64,000 bases of DNA from Mastigias papua (GCA_964019165.1 OZ025278.1:4407120-4471119), one strand, 5' to 3'; positions 34,798-48,071 are shown, numbered from the stretch's first letter. Notes: generated by a model not told the origin, from the letters alone. Numbers and translations are program-made.

Positions 34798-36608
34798 TCA
34801 GTCAACAACAAAACATTTGGCAAAAATTCTCCACCAACCTGAAGACAAATCATCAGCCCCCTCAAGCCTCAGTGTTTCTTTGAGCAGCCTCTTTACTCTT
34901 TTTAAGTATTTTGGCATAAGAACACACAAGCCATCCTCAAGCTCAGTTAAAACCACTCTGTCTATAACTGATCCTTGGTAGCATTTATCATCATGTGACA
35001 TCTGCAAATATTAAAAAGTGCACGTAAAATGAGCCATTTGCACAATTGATAACTTTTGTTACTTATTTGTTTTCCTTTCACTCGTTCCATTAATGGGACA
35101 AAAGGGACAGTCTGGTGTTATCAGAGTTCTTTCCAGCTATAACTGGACAGTACTATATTGGACAACTCGTGCGCACAACAGCCAATAGCTGCTTGCTAAG
35201 TTTTGGTAATAGCTAATGAATTCTCTGCCGAGTAAGCTTGCAAAGAACATAAATCCACAACTATGCCTTAGTTATTATATTGATAATCAAGCTACTACTA
35301 CAGCCTAAAGCTATCAAATGACATGTTTCACAAAGTTTGATATTTTGCAATAGCTCACAAGAGCAAGGAAGATATGCACAATATTGCAGCAGGACTTTCA
35401 AAAGGGCTATCATTAACTGGATTCATAATACCTTAGCAGCCAGGGACTTAAGGGGTCTCAGCTCCCTTCTTCTTCTTTAAGGGTGGTAAAGTCCCCCTAT
35501 CTCTCCCAGACATGGTTAATGCTAATATGTCAAGCAAACAAATTGAATAGACTACAAGCAGAATCAGATTACCACTATTCTTCCCCTTACTATAACCCAG
35601 CATCACTTCTTCCCAATCTGCCAACAAAGGAAAGTAGTTATAGAAATTTTTGAAAAGCTGTCAAGGATGTGGCCTCATGGAAGCTTTGTTCTGGTTACGG
35701 GGGTGGACTGGCTGTATACTAAGGCTTAGGGCAACAATATATCGCAGGGTATGGTGGGACTTTCCGGAAGTAGAGTGAAGAAAAGTGAAGGGGGCAGTTC
35801 AAACATTGCCCTATTCATGGCATAGGGGAGCTTCAACTTTAGGGGACTGCAAGTACCTATCCATATCACTGATCTATTGCCTGACTGAATTTTTGTCCAT
35901 CTGTATTGAGGTACAGCTATATTCCTGAAATCTATTGTTTTTTTAACGCTTTTTCTTTAAAGGGATTTCTGCACAACCACACCGCCCCTATGGCTATGGC
36001 TCTATCGTCCGACTGGCCAGTCTGTCCCTGTTTGATTACGCCTTTCATGGAATGAGGGACCCCCTTCTACAACAGTCACCTCTTCACCACTGATTGCAAG
36101 ATTACGAAAAGAATCATTCTTGTAATAACTCGGAGGGAAAACTCTGTCTTTCTACTTGCCAGTTGCATGAACGATCAGGAAGGACGACAATTTCCTTTAT
36201 AGATTGTTGTCTTGCCGTATTGATCTACACAATTATTTTCCATAAAAACTATCGCTTTCCCTGAAGAAATTGCACGAATAAAATGGATTTCTACCCAACT
36301 ATGGGGCACCGCCCCCTACGCCTATCCATACGACAGTGAAAAGGCCCATTGTATCACCGCACTTTCGAGCATAATATAATCAAACCAAGGTTAAAAATGA
36401 GCACAGTCACCTTATAAAGCTGCCTTGTAGCATCAATTCTGTCAAGCCATTTAATTTTGAAAGGATCTCTACTTTCCAGCACATCCTCGATAACTTTACA
36501 GAGGTCAAATTCATTCCCAGCACCTCTCACTGCCAAGTAACAATTCGTAGAAAGGAGCAATTTGATGCTTTTCTGCTGTTCCAATTTTATCTCTCCCTGC
36601 CTTGCCAT
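34798..36608 (-). CDS. Two-exon gene of unknown function (exons 36608-36411 and 35001-34798)
   Basis: The first exon starts at ATG 36608 (MARQGEIKLEQQKSIKLLLS) and ends in phase 0 before GTGACTG. The second follows an acceptor ATATTTGCAG and runs in phase 0 from MSHDDKCYQG to a stop at 34798-34800. Total is 133 residues. The protein is small, mixed-charge, with a basic amphipathic stretch (KYLKRVKRLLKETLRL). An alternative donor (TCTTCAG before GTTGGTG) could extend the gene. No family recognised. Intron phase and splice sites agree, which favours a real gene. The copia target duplication begins 18 bp past its stop, so its 3' UTR was split or replaced. Confidence 0.5.
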
Positions 36609-38676
<2,068 letters not shown>

Positions 38677-39820
38677 ATATATAATGTAATGTAGGATAAC
38701 TGGTGCAAAAATGTGGAAAAGTGGGGTAGAGAGGGGTATTGGTGTAGTTGATAGTTTTAAGGGTGTTGATGATATAATGGGAGTTGATAATGTAATTATA
38801 GAATGGTATAATGGAATTGTATAATGGAATGGTATAATGGAATGGAATAATGGATTGGTATAATGGAATGTGGTAATTGAATGATTGGGAGTAATTGAGT
38901 ATGATAAGAGAGTGGTGTAATTTTATAATGATATAAAATGAATTTATAAAATAGATATAAAAAATTGTATTATAAAATAGATATAAGAAATGGATTTATA
39001 AAATTGATATAAGTAATGGATTTATAAAATAGATATAAGAAATGAATTTATAAAATTGATATAAGAAAGGGATTTTTATTAATGGTTGTAAAAGGAGTGG
39101 TATAAATAAAATAGAATAAATGTTGGTAAAATGTATTGGAATAAATTTTGAAAATTGATTAAATACAATGGAAATTAAAGATAGAAATTTTTTAATAAAA
39201 TCTCTCCTTGGGTAATTTCGCCACGACTTCAATCATTGGAACATAAAATATTGTTATTTAAAATCTCATTTTATGGGCGAATGTGTAATCTTAGAACACA
39301 AGTGGTCTTATAAATTCGAGCGGACACTCGCTGTTTGATAGAACACTTTACTAGAGCATATTTCCATTTACTCGTTGGGATATAATTATGCATCGTAGAA
39401 CAATTACATTTATTGGACACAGACAATTCGTAGGCCTTAAGGCATGGTTTAACGAAGTTGAAAAAACCGTTAGGTTTGTTTGACAAAGTTAAACCTTGAC
39501 TTAAGGCCGAAGTAATAAAAAACGCTGGGGACCCGAAGAGCTTTTAGCGTCTAGCTAAAAGCTGTTCACACCGAACCGTCATGGTTTAAATAAACTAGCC
39601 ATTTTCTATAGCTTAATTTATTGGTAAATTATTTTATGGCATTAGTAAATAACCTTACTAATTACCCTTACTTATTGGTCTTCAATTTATTTTGAAACTC
39701 TATTAACCTATTTTTATGGTATTTCAGCTTATTCACAAAGAATAGTTTCATCGTTTCGTACCATTTTCGTGCACTTTTATTTCACTTGTTATTTATGTAT
39801 GTATGGTAACATTCTTCGGG
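38677..39820 (+). repeat. Left terminal inverted repeat of the Polinton
   Basis: Every paired landmark sums to 98925 with the right arm, so both arms are 1,144 bp without net indel. By eye about 99% identical. Contains a (TGGTATAATGGAA)-like minisatellite (38790-38880), a 27-bp-type repeat of GATATAAGAAATGGATTTAT (38950-39070) and a 10-bp-stem hairpin (39539-39563). Confidence 0.95.
39539..39563. other. Hairpin within the left TIR
   Basis: AGCTTTTAGC, a 5-nt loop GTCTA, then GCTAAAAGCT. The same hairpin lies at 59362-59386. Its conservation in both arms follows from TIR pairing, so it is not independent evidence of function. Confidence 0.6.
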
Positions 39821-39851
39821 TTGGGTTATGTATATAAATATAATAATATAA

Positions 39852-39868
39852 TTATATATATATAAGAG
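39852..39868 (+). promoter_or_regulatory. Promoter-like TATA(n)AAGAG motif before the left ankyrin gene
   Basis: TTATATATATATAAGAG ends directly at the ATG at 39869. Confidence 0.55.
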
Positions 39869-40370
39869 ATGAAAAAAAATTTGTGACGATATTCAATTAT
39901 GTGTACAAAAATACGATCTTGAAAGTCTTAAAACAATTTATCATTTATCACAAGAAATAAATAAGACTTGTGAATTTGCTGCTGCCGATGGTAATTTAGA
40001 AGTATTAAAATATGCTCATGAAATCGGTTGTCCTTGGGATGAAGAAACATGCACACAAGCGGCTATTAATGGGCATCTAGAATGTCTAAGATATGCTCAT
40101 GAAAATGGTTGTCCATGGAATGATGAAACATGTTCAAGAGCAGCTATTAATGGAAATTTAGAATGTTTAAAATATGCTCATGAAAACGGTTGTCCTTGGG
40201 ATGAAGAAACAACCACAAGTGCAGCTAAATATGGTCAATTAGAATGTTTAAAATATGCTCATGAAAATAGATGTCCTTGGTTTGATTATATTTGTGAATT
40301 AGCCGCTGATAACGGTCATTTAAATTGTTTAAAATATGCCTATGAAAATGGTTGTGAATGGGATTGTTAA
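39869..40370 (+). pseudogene. Ankyrin-type repeat protein at the left end, early frameshift
   Basis: ATG 39869 gives five codons and then a stop; one frame over, 39882-40370 is open for 162 codons. It carries about four repeats of 33 residues with the pattern CLKYAHENGCPWDEET then AA-x-NGHLE, like the ankyrin families abundant in giant DNA viruses. The related genes at 56.2-59.1 kb read toward it from the other end. Such proteins usually bind other proteins; a host-interaction role is inferred only. Without the shift the protein would be about 167 residues. Confidence 0.75.
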
Positions 40371-40442
40371 ACACATGTAAATTTAATTATGGTTTATTAT
40401 AATATAACCACAAAAATGGTTATTCATATAATTATATTTTAT

Positions 40443-40461
40443 TGTAATATAAAATATAACA
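40443..40461 (+). promoter_or_regulatory. Promoter-like TAATATAAAATATAA motif before the ATPase
   Basis: TGTAATATAAAATATAACA ends at the ATG at 40462. Confidence 0.5.
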
Positions 40462-41108
40462 ATGAAGATACCTAATTTAGACTTAAATAAAAAAGAATGC
40501 AATAATAATTATATTTTAAAATGGCCTTTTCGTCTGCTCGTCATTGGAGACAGCTCTCGAGGGAAAACCAATTTGATAATGTATATGATATTAAGTTGTA
40601 TTTTTTTGATAAGCCAGATATCGTGTATTATTACGGAAGAAATGTACGACAGGACAAAATACAATATTTAAAATCAATTTCTAATAAGATAAAGGATAAA
40701 ATTGGATATGATTTTTTTGTATTACAAGATGATATAACTAAAATACCATATAGTGATGGTTATAATCATAATGATTGTAAAATATTAGTTATATTTGATG
40801 ATTTAATGACAGCAAAAAATGTGTCAAAAAATATCATAGATCATTTTATCTACGGCCGACAGAAAAACATGTCGAGTATATTTTTATCGCAGTGTTATAC
40901 AGACGTTGAACAGGCTATAAGATTTAATTCTAATTATATGGTTTTATACCATCCTAAAACAAAACGGTATATGAAAATGATTCTGCGCGAAAATTTTATA
41001 GATGAAAACGCATTTAATAATTTAAAAGGTCAGGAACACAAACACGATTTTATATTTGTCGATAAAGATAACGAAAAATATTATAAAAATTTCGATGAAG
41101 AAATATAA
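40462..41108 (+). pseudogene. FtsK/HerA-type (A32-like) genome-packaging ATPase, one frameshift
   Basis: The first frame, from ATG 40462, carries LLVIGDSSRGKTNLIM with the Walker A P-loop at residues 29-36. The reading then has to change frame between about 40575 and 40600. The second frame carries DIVYYYGRN, Walker B (KILVIFDDLM) and the downstream FLSQCYTDV sensor-like segment, ending at 41108. In Polintons and large DNA viruses this ATPase drives DNA into the preformed capsid. Both nucleotide-binding motifs are intact, so a single indel is the only break I see. It is followed after 10 bp by a zinc-ribbon gene. Confidence 0.88.
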
Positions 41109-41118
41109 TAATATATAT
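41101..41118 (+). promoter_or_regulatory. Promoter-like AATATAATAATATATAT motif
   Basis: Overlaps the ATPase stop and touches the ATG at 41119. Confidence 0.5.
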
Positions 41119-41268
41119 ATGAGTGATATATATTGTGTGAAGTGTAAAACAAAAACACCAACGTTAGATGAAAAAAATGTAAAAACAAAGAATAACAGAA
41201 ACGCAGTTACAGGAAAATGTTCAAATTGTGGAAGAACAAAATACATGTTTATTAAGAAACAATTATAA
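41119..41268 (+). CDS. Small zinc-ribbon protein, 49 residues
   Basis: The frame starts at ATG 41119 (MSDIYCVKCKTKT). It has two CxxC knuckles (CVKC and CSNC) with a conserved KNNRNAVTGKC link and ends YMFIKKQL. This matches the short DUF5679-like zinc ribbons seen in algal and giant viruses, from memory. It is intact. It is nearly a duplicate of the N-terminal 44 residues of the next gene, 11 bp downstream. Function unknown; nucleic-acid or protein binding is likely. Confidence 0.7.
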   Translation: MSDIYCVKCKTKTPTLDEKNVKTKNNRNAVTGKCSNCGRTKYMFIKKQL

Positions 41269-41279
41269 GATATAATATA
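41262..41279 (+). promoter_or_regulatory. Promoter-like TATAAGATATAATATA motif
   Basis: Overlaps the preceding stop codon and touches the ATG at 41280. Confidence 0.55.
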
Positions 41280-41807
41280 ATGAATATTTATTGTGTTAAA
41301 TGTAAACAGAAAACAGATAGTGATAATATAGAAAAAACAACAACAAAGAATAACAGAATGGCATTACGAGGAAATTGTAAAATATGTAATACACAAAAAT
41401 ATATGTTTGTAAAGAACACAGGAATGGGTTTTGATATTCATAAATTGATTGGTAAAATACCAATAACGCCTAAGTTAGGTTGGACACCTGGTGATTACAA
41501 GTATTTAGGGCCTTATAACCCTCTAAACTCACAAGTGTCTTTTGATGAAAAAACAGGAGATATACGACAAATATATACACAGCCGAAAAATAAATTAGAT
41601 GAAATCGCGATGAAACATGACATTTGTTATTCAGTTAATCCACAAAATAAGGGCGATTGTGATCGTCAAATGGTTAAGTCAATAGATGACATGCCATATA
41701 ATGATATGAACAAAATGGCAATGCTCACTAGAACAATAATTAATAAAAAACAACAGTTAGGCCTGTGGTCAAATATAGGGTCAAAAAAAAAACGACAAAA
41801 AAAATAG
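41280..41807 (+). CDS. Zinc ribbon fused to a parvovirus-like phospholipase A2 domain
   Basis: 175 residues. Residues 1-44 are a second zinc ribbon (CVKC...CKIC). Residues 67-130 hold the signature of VP1-type PLA2: GWTPGDYKYLGPYNPL (calcium-binding loop, 68-82) and LDEIAMKHDICY with His113-Asp114 and Tyr117. The tail is strongly basic (GSKKKRQKK). In parvoviruses this domain sits inside the virion and opens endosomal membranes; the same use in a Polinton particle is an inference. All key residues are present and the frame is intact. The integrase frame overlaps its 3' end. Confidence 0.82.
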   Translation: MNIYCVKCKQKTDSDNIEKTTTKNNRMALRGNCKICNTQKYMFVKNTGMGFDIHKLIGKIPITPKLGWTPGDYKYLGPYNPLNSQVSFDEKTGDIRQIYTQPKNKLDEIAMKHDICYSVNPQNKGDCDRQMVKSIDDMPYNDMNKMAMLTRTIINKKQQLGLWSNIGSKKKRQKK

Positions 41808-42658
41808 ATGATGATCGTAAACAGTACGCGAAAGAAATGCATAAACGTGTTATAAATAAATTTCAAAGACGAATGATTTACAGTCCTGGTATTGACGAAA
41901 TTTGGACAGCAGATCTGATTATTTTGAATAGAAAAGAATATGTAAAACAAAATGATGGTTATAAATATACTTTAACTGTAATGGATTTATTTTCTCGTTA
42001 TGCTTGGGTTAGAGTTAGTAAAAATAAAGATAAGAAAGCAATCGCTAATGCGTTCGAGGACATTATTAAAAAGTCAGGTAGATCGCCCAAACGATTATGG
42101 ACTGACAATGGAGGGGAATTTTACAATAAGTTCTTTGAAAATATGTTAAAAAACCACACACCACATATAATTAGATATACAACGCAATCAGAACTTAAAG
42201 CCATTATGATAGAAAGATTTAATCAAACACTCATGAATAAATTAGCAGCGCTTTTCACAGAACGTGGTAATTATCGTTATATCGATGATATTCAAAATAT
42301 CGTGGATAAATACAACAATACTTATCACTCGACTATTAAAATGACTCCAAATGAAGGTAGTAAAAAAGAAAACGAAGGTTTGGTTTATTATAATAGTTAC
42401 AATGAACGGATAAGAGAAAGATATTTACAAAATAAAAAAGCTAAATTTAAAGTAAATGATCGTGTTAGAATAAGTCGATTAAAACGACATTTTCAAAAAG
42501 GTTATGATAAAAGATGGTCAGATGAAATTTATTTAATTTATAAAGTAAATTCAACATTACCTGCAACATATAAAATTAAAGAAATTTTAGAAAATGGAAA
42601 ATATAAATATATTATTGGTAATTTTTATAAACAAGAATTAGAAAAAACAAAATTTTAA
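41807..42658 (+). CDS. Polinton RVE integrase, DD35E
   Basis: The integrase frame is open from 41765, but only via a GTG; no ATG precedes IDDDRKQYAKEMHK, where ATA stands where ATG might be expected. The true start is uncertain, probably near 41807. Numbered from 41765, catalytic residues are Asp50 (WTADLI), Asp114 (LWTDNGGEF) and Glu150 (IERFNQTL), with 35 residues between the last two. The C-terminus has an SH3-like segment (VNDRVRISRLKRHF...YKQELEKTKF). It would insert the element, giving the 6-bp duplication observed. The catalytic frame is unbroken. Confidence 0.92.
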   Translation, partial: DDDRKQYAKEMHKRVINKFQRRMIYSPGIDEIWTADLIILNRKEYVKQNDGYKYTLTVMDLFSRYAWVRVSKNKDKKAIANAFEDIIKKSGRSPKRLWTDNGGEFYNKFFENMLKNHTPHIIRYTTQSELKAIMIERFNQTLMNKLAALFTERGNYRYIDDIQNIVDKYNNTYHSTIKMTPNEGSKKENEGLVYYNSYNERIRERYLQNKKAKFKVNDRVRISRLKRHFQKGYDKRWSDEIYLIYKVNSTLPATYKIKEILENGKYKYIIGNFYKQELEKTKF

Positions 42659-42679
42659 AAAACAGACTTAAAGAAAATT

Positions 42680-42697
42680 TTATATATTTATATTATA
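42680..42697 (+). promoter_or_regulatory. Promoter-like TATATATTTATATTATA motif
   Basis: Touches the ATG at 42698. Confidence 0.5.
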
Positions 42698-43060
42698 ATG
42701 AATACACAATTTGAAAATTTTATTACAACATTTAAAAATATTTCAAAAAGTAAAAATCGTGATATACAAAAAGCATATTTTTTTACATTAGATAGTATCA
42801 AAAATCATGATATTATGAATTTCAATCCAAAACAACAAATTATAATAAATAAATTAAAAAATTATTATAAAAGAGCAACAAAGAAAAACCAAATTGAATT
42901 AAATGATTTAATAACACAATATTATATCGATAAAGATGATGAAATCAACGAAGATGAAATCAACGAAGATGAAGTCGATGAAAATGAAGTGGATGATGAA
43001 GAAGAACAAGAAGTAGGTATTGAACAAAATTTGTTAATTGATAAAAAAAATGGCATTTAA
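42698..43060 (+). CDS. Acidic-tailed protein of unknown function
   Basis: 120 residues. The first 80 are Lys/Asn-rich and helical-looking (FITTFKNISKSKNRDIQKAY). Residues 82-105 are a short acidic repeat (INEDEINEDEVDENEVDDEE). Intact frame. Its last codons overlap the likely start of PolB at 43050. The acidic tail could be a DNA mimic or binding arm for a basic partner; this is speculation. No family recognised. Confidence 0.6.
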   Translation: MNTQFENFITTFKNISKSKNRDIQKAYFFTLDSIKNHDIMNFNPKQQIIINKLKNYYKRATKKNQIELNDLITQYYIDKDDEINEDEINEDEVDENEVDDEEEQEVGIEQNLLIDKKNGI

Positions 43061-46000
43061 GATATCCTTTGGAAGATGTGGTTATATTGGAAAATTATTC
43101 GATTGCTAAATTACTCAGTCTGTTTAATATTACTCTTGAGCCATATTTGGATGATGATATACTAGGCGAAAGGCTGTGTGAAGATCAATTAGAATTCTCG
43201 AGCCCTTATAAAAGGGTGTTTTTAAAGAAAACACTTAAAAAGAGTGGTATTATAAAATGTAATACAGTTGTGAAAATCATCATGGCGAGCGTACATGATA
43301 AAAATAAGAAGATTTATCCGATATTTCAAACAAAATACACAATCATACGAAACACTGAAGATATTGATTATTTTTTGAGACAATCGATGATCGATATTAA
43401 GAGCAGGATAGGGATGTTCACAAAAAAAATGTCATCAAAGGTATCGGAATCACATGAAAGGGTACAAATTCATCCAAGCGGATGCGTTGATATGGGGATT
43501 GAATTTGAGAAATTGAATGTCGTAAAAATAAAAAATGTATTTGCATCATCTTTTATTGACCTCCCACAACGGGTATTAAACACTAAAAGCTGTATTAATA
43601 TCAAAAACGTCGATGCAAAGTGTTTTTTGTATTGTCATTTGCTTCACGAGAGATATCAAAGAAATGATTTTTAAAAAATACAAAACCCCGAACGGCTTCA
43701 TGGAAAAAAAACATTTATTTATAAAGATGAAATGATAAATTTAAATTATGAAGACATTGAATTTCCGATTCCATTTAACACGTTTTATACTGTTAAAAAG
43801 ATCGAAGAACAAAATAAAATAAGAATAAATATTTTTGAGTATAAAGAAGGTAAAAAAAATGATATTGCACCAATTTATCACAGTAAACGTATGGAGTTTG
43901 AAAATTGTATGAATTTGCTAGTTATATGTGATCATGGTAAAAAAAGTATCATTATGTTTATATTAAAAATTTAAATGGATTATTAAAATCACATGTAAAC
44001 CATCATAATAATGTAAAATTTTGTCAAGATTGTTTAAAACATTTTAGTACTAAAAAATCGTTTGATTCACCGAATCATAAATGTGTTTATAAGAATAATC
44101 CTAATGAATTACCAGAAAATATGGCTATAGTAGATAATAAATTAGTCAAATGCCCGTTAAATATGTTTGTAAAACCATTTAACCTAAAACATACTATTCA
44201 CCTGCCATTTGTGATGTACTGTGATTTCGAATCCATATTAAAAATATCACCGGATAAAAAATACCCTGATAAACGTGAGCATAAATTATCAAGTTAATGT
44301 TATAATCTCGTTTGCCGTGAAAGACCTGTTTTCAATAAATATAAATTATATCGCGGTGATGGCAAAGTGTCTGTAATAGATCATTTTTTGAACGAAGCTA
44401 AAAATGTTTTAGAACATATTAAACAATGTGAAAAACGATTTTATACCCTGCCTATGTTAACTGACGAGCAATTGCAAAAACACAAGAAAACAATCCACTG
44501 TCAATATTGTAATGTAAAATTTGATAAAGACAATAAAAAAGTACAGCATCATAACCATATATCATCAGAATATATAGCTACGGTATGTCAGTCGTGCAAT
44601 TCAAAAGTAAAAACAAATACAACATTATGTATAATTTTTCACTATCTTAAAGGTTACGATGTGCATTATATAATCGAAAAATTAAATGATCATTTTAAGG
44701 ATTCAAACATCAATCTACTTGGTCATAACGCATCAAGTATATTTCACGTCGGAATCCAAAATTATATAAAAATCATTGATTCTCATGAATTTATACCAAT
44801 GTCGTTAAAAGATCTATCAAAAAATTTAAAAGATGAAGATATAAATTACACGAGACATATGGTAAATAAATATGGAAACGATTTTATAAAAAAAAAAAAT
44901 TTTTCAATTTCGTTATATTAGTGATTTTTCTAAATATGATGAATCAATATTTCCTGATGTTGAATATTTTGACAACATAGATAAAAAAACATATGAAAAA
45001 TACAGTAAATTTTATTATTCAAACTTTAAAACATTAGGGGAGTACTCAGATTATTATCTTGAAAAAGATATTAAATTGTTGTGTGATTGTATGGAATCTT
45101 ATCGGTCAACATTTATGAAAAAATATGGAACTGAGTTATTCAGTCATTATTCAATAAATTCATTAACTTGGGAAGTCATGAAAAAATGGAATAATGTACA
45201 AATAAAAATATTAGATAATTATAAAATCTATTCTGCTTTTGCTGATTCCATGATGAGAGGCGGGCTTTGCGATATTGGGAGCACACGGTACGCTATTGCG
45301 AATAATAAATATATGAAAAACTATGATCCAACAGAAGAATCATCATATATAATGCACTACGATATCAATTCAATGTATGGGCATGTTGTTCGTACTTTCC
45401 CACTACCGTATGACGAAATCATGTTTTTAACTAATGAAGAGATACGTGACTTTAATATATGGGATCATGATATTGACAGCGTGTATGGTTTCATATTAAA
45501 TATTGATACTGATGGTCCAATTAATATAAAATACCATGATTATTATAACGATTTGCCATTATTCCCAACTAAAAACAAAATCTATAAGAAAGACCTTAGT
45601 GATTATCAAAAAGAGATATTAAAACAAAATGATAAGCCATTTATTTCAACAGGAAAGCTAATGTTAAACTTTGATGCTAAGAGAGATTATACCCTTCATT
45701 ATCTCACATTGCAATTTTATTTGAAATTTGGTGGTTTCAAGATTAAACATATCAATTATATAATACGGTTTAAACAAGCAAAATATGAAAGATTATATTG
45801 AATACAATCATAAAAATAGAATTCGAAGCACGAATGATAGCGATAAAGATCTTTTTAAGCTTATGACAAATTACGTCTTTGGACGTTCTTTGCTTAATAA
45901 AATGAAATATTCAAGCAATATAAAATTATTTGATGATTCTGATTATGAAAAAGTATCTAGGGCTGTATCTAACGATAGATTCAAAGACTACGAAATTATT

Positions 46001-46659
46001 AATGAAAACAGTTGTTTAATCAACATACAAAAACAGTGTATTTTATTAGATACCCCCTCATATATCGGAGCAACTATCCTTGACCTGTCTAAGATTATAT
46101 TTTATGATAACTGGTATAAACTCAAAAATCGATATGGTGGTAGAATTTCACTAATGTATTATGACACAGATTCATATCTTTGCCATATTAAGACCCAAGA
46201 TGTTTATAAAGATATGAGTGAGATGGATATTTTTTTGACATGTCATCTTATAAACCTGATTTCAAGTATTATAAAGCAGGACAATATGAAATGGGGTTAT
46301 TAAAAGATGAAAACGCAAAGTCTAAGGACATGAATGATACCGTATATAATAGTCAAATAGTTGAGGCAGTTGCTTTAAAAAGTAAAATTTATTCATATCG
46401 AAAAGAAAATGAGAAAGTAAATTATAAAGGTATTAAAGATAAGAATATCAATTTTCAATCATTAAAAAATGCTCTTTTTAATAATGAAACAATAAAAACA
46501 AAATTTTATACAATAAGATCTAAAAATCATAAAATATATAGTTATACAGATCATAAAAAATTTATGGCTTTCAGTGATAAGCGTTATTTATATAATCCGA
46601 TTATGTCATATGCTTATGAGCATTACATGATTAATAAAAATTATGAAAATATGATATAA
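43050..46659 (+). pseudogene. Protein-primed family B DNA polymerase (pPolB), at least six breaks
   Basis: Start probably ATG 43050 (MAFKISFG), with a frame change near 43075. Further breaks: in-frame TAA at 43672-43674, stop at 43972-43974 with frame change, stop near 44294, a break at the A-run near 44885, and frame changes near 45790 and 46250. Motifs in order: a Cys-rich element (CQDCLKHF), ExoI MYCDFES near 44210, a CxxC...HHNH-like finger (HCQYC, HHNH, CQSC at 44500-44605), ExoIII-like YYLEKDI, motif A HYDINSMYG (45358), motif B-like LMTNYVFG and motif C YYDTDSY (46160). It would replicate the element using a terminal protein primer. Inactive as read. Confidence 0.9.
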
Positions 46660-46678
46660 AAGATAGATGAAAAATTGT

Positions 46679-46764
46679 GCATCTATCTCGTTAATTAGAT
46701 GCAAGTTGTGCATTTATTTCGTTATTTAATTGCAACATATGCATTTATCTCGTTAGATAAATAC
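46679..46764. repeat. Three hairpin repeats at an exact 31-bp period
   Basis: Units at 46679, 46710 and 46741 share GCATYTATYTCGTT then an A+T-rich arm ending near ATGC. Each folds as a stem of up to 10 bp around a CGTT loop; the third pairs 9 of 10. The array lies between PolB and the next promoter-like motif. It could be a terminator, a processing site or an origin-like element. Confidence 0.7.
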
Positions 46765-46776
46765 ATATCATGCAAT

Positions 46777-46795
46777 TATTATAATATATAATATA
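46777..46795 (+). promoter_or_regulatory. Promoter-like ATTATAATATATAATATA motif
   Basis: Touches the ATG at 46796, 13 bp after the hairpin array. Confidence 0.55.
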
Positions 46796-48071
46796 ATGAA
46801 ATTAGAAGATTATAAAAAACTCGTTGAAATACAATTGTTGACCGATAATGGATTACATAATATTCTTGAAGCTAAAAAGGCATATCAAAATAACGAGATT
46901 GACAAGGCATTTGATAATGCAAAACTATTCAAGCCAATCACAGACTCAAATAAAGAATTAATTGATCGAATCGAGAAAAAGACAGATCAAAGTGACGAAT
47001 TAATAAAAAAGATTACAGACGCTTTGCCGTTATATAATCAACAACCACAGGCACAAGAACCATTAACTTATGATGATGATAAAACAATTCATGAAGAAGT
47101 ACCTAAACCAACAACATCAAGTAATTTAGATATTGATAATGAGGATAAATTTATTGATAATTTGATAAATGATAAAAAAGTGTTTTTATATACAAAAAAA
47201 AAGGTAATAAAAGTGAAGACATTTATACAGATGTTAAATTATTAGATCTTAAAAATATATCTAATTATAGCAAAGATGAATTAGAAAATTACTTAAAATC
47301 ACCGGATTTAACTAGAATAACAAGACAATTAAATACAACATACCAACATCATCCAAGTGAAAAAATCAATTCATATATTGTGGATTTAAGGAAATATAAA
47401 GATATAATAAAAGAGAATATATTAGATAAAAATAATCTACCTACGATTAATGAGGTTGAAGTTGTAGGTGAAGGTATTAAGAAAAAAAGAAATGGTTATA
47501 AAATTGAGAATTCAAAATATAATGATAAATTACTAATAAACATGGATAAACTTTATAATAACTATTATGTAGAGGCACGATTAAATGACCAAATCATTTA
47601 CGAAAATCAGGGAGATAAAGATACGGTTTTGTTACTAACGAAAAGCAGATCAAATAAGAAAAAAAATATAGTAAATTATCCCAGCAGATTTTTAATGATA
47701 TGATAACGTTATCAGGATTTATAAAAAAACGAAATGGAAAAAAAAAGTTAATAGGTCAAAGCAATATTATTTTAAACGATGATGATAGAAAAAAAAGAAT
47801 TAACTTGTTAAGAGGCTCTATAATTGCGGGTAATGATAACCCCAAATTATTAAAAGAGCTATCACAGTTAACAAATCAAGAAAATGTCATTCAAAATAAA
47901 TCTGTTGATGATATATATAAAGATTTGAAAAGTTTAACACAACTGTTAAAAACTAGTGAAGGAAGTGAGAATGTTTATAATCATGTTTATAATATTATTG
48001 ATTACCTCAGATCAAATCAACATATATCAAGAGAACAATATCATAAATACATTAAAAAACATTTAATGTAA
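46796..48071 (+). pseudogene. Unidentified protein, coiled-coil N-terminus, two frameshifts
   Basis: Three successive frames (46796-47245, about 47212-47703, 47700-48071) read as one protein of about 420 residues. The first change is at an A-run near 47200, the second near 47695. The N-terminus is Lys/Glu/Asp-rich with heptad-like spacing; the middle contains VEVVGEGIKKKRNGYKI and a basic RSNKKK segment. The third part has LLRGSIIAGNDNPKLL and a helical end. Position next to the capsid genes suggests a virion or assembly protein. I do not recognise the family. Confidence 0.55.

Noticed and set aside
39271..39486. 71-codon frame in the left TIR, repeated at 59439-59654
   Set aside because: It exists twice only because the TIRs are inverted copies; no domain and no promoter-like motif precede it.
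46679..46764. Regular 31-bp repeats as a CRISPR array
   Set aside because: There are only three, contiguous and without spacers, in eukaryotic DNA.
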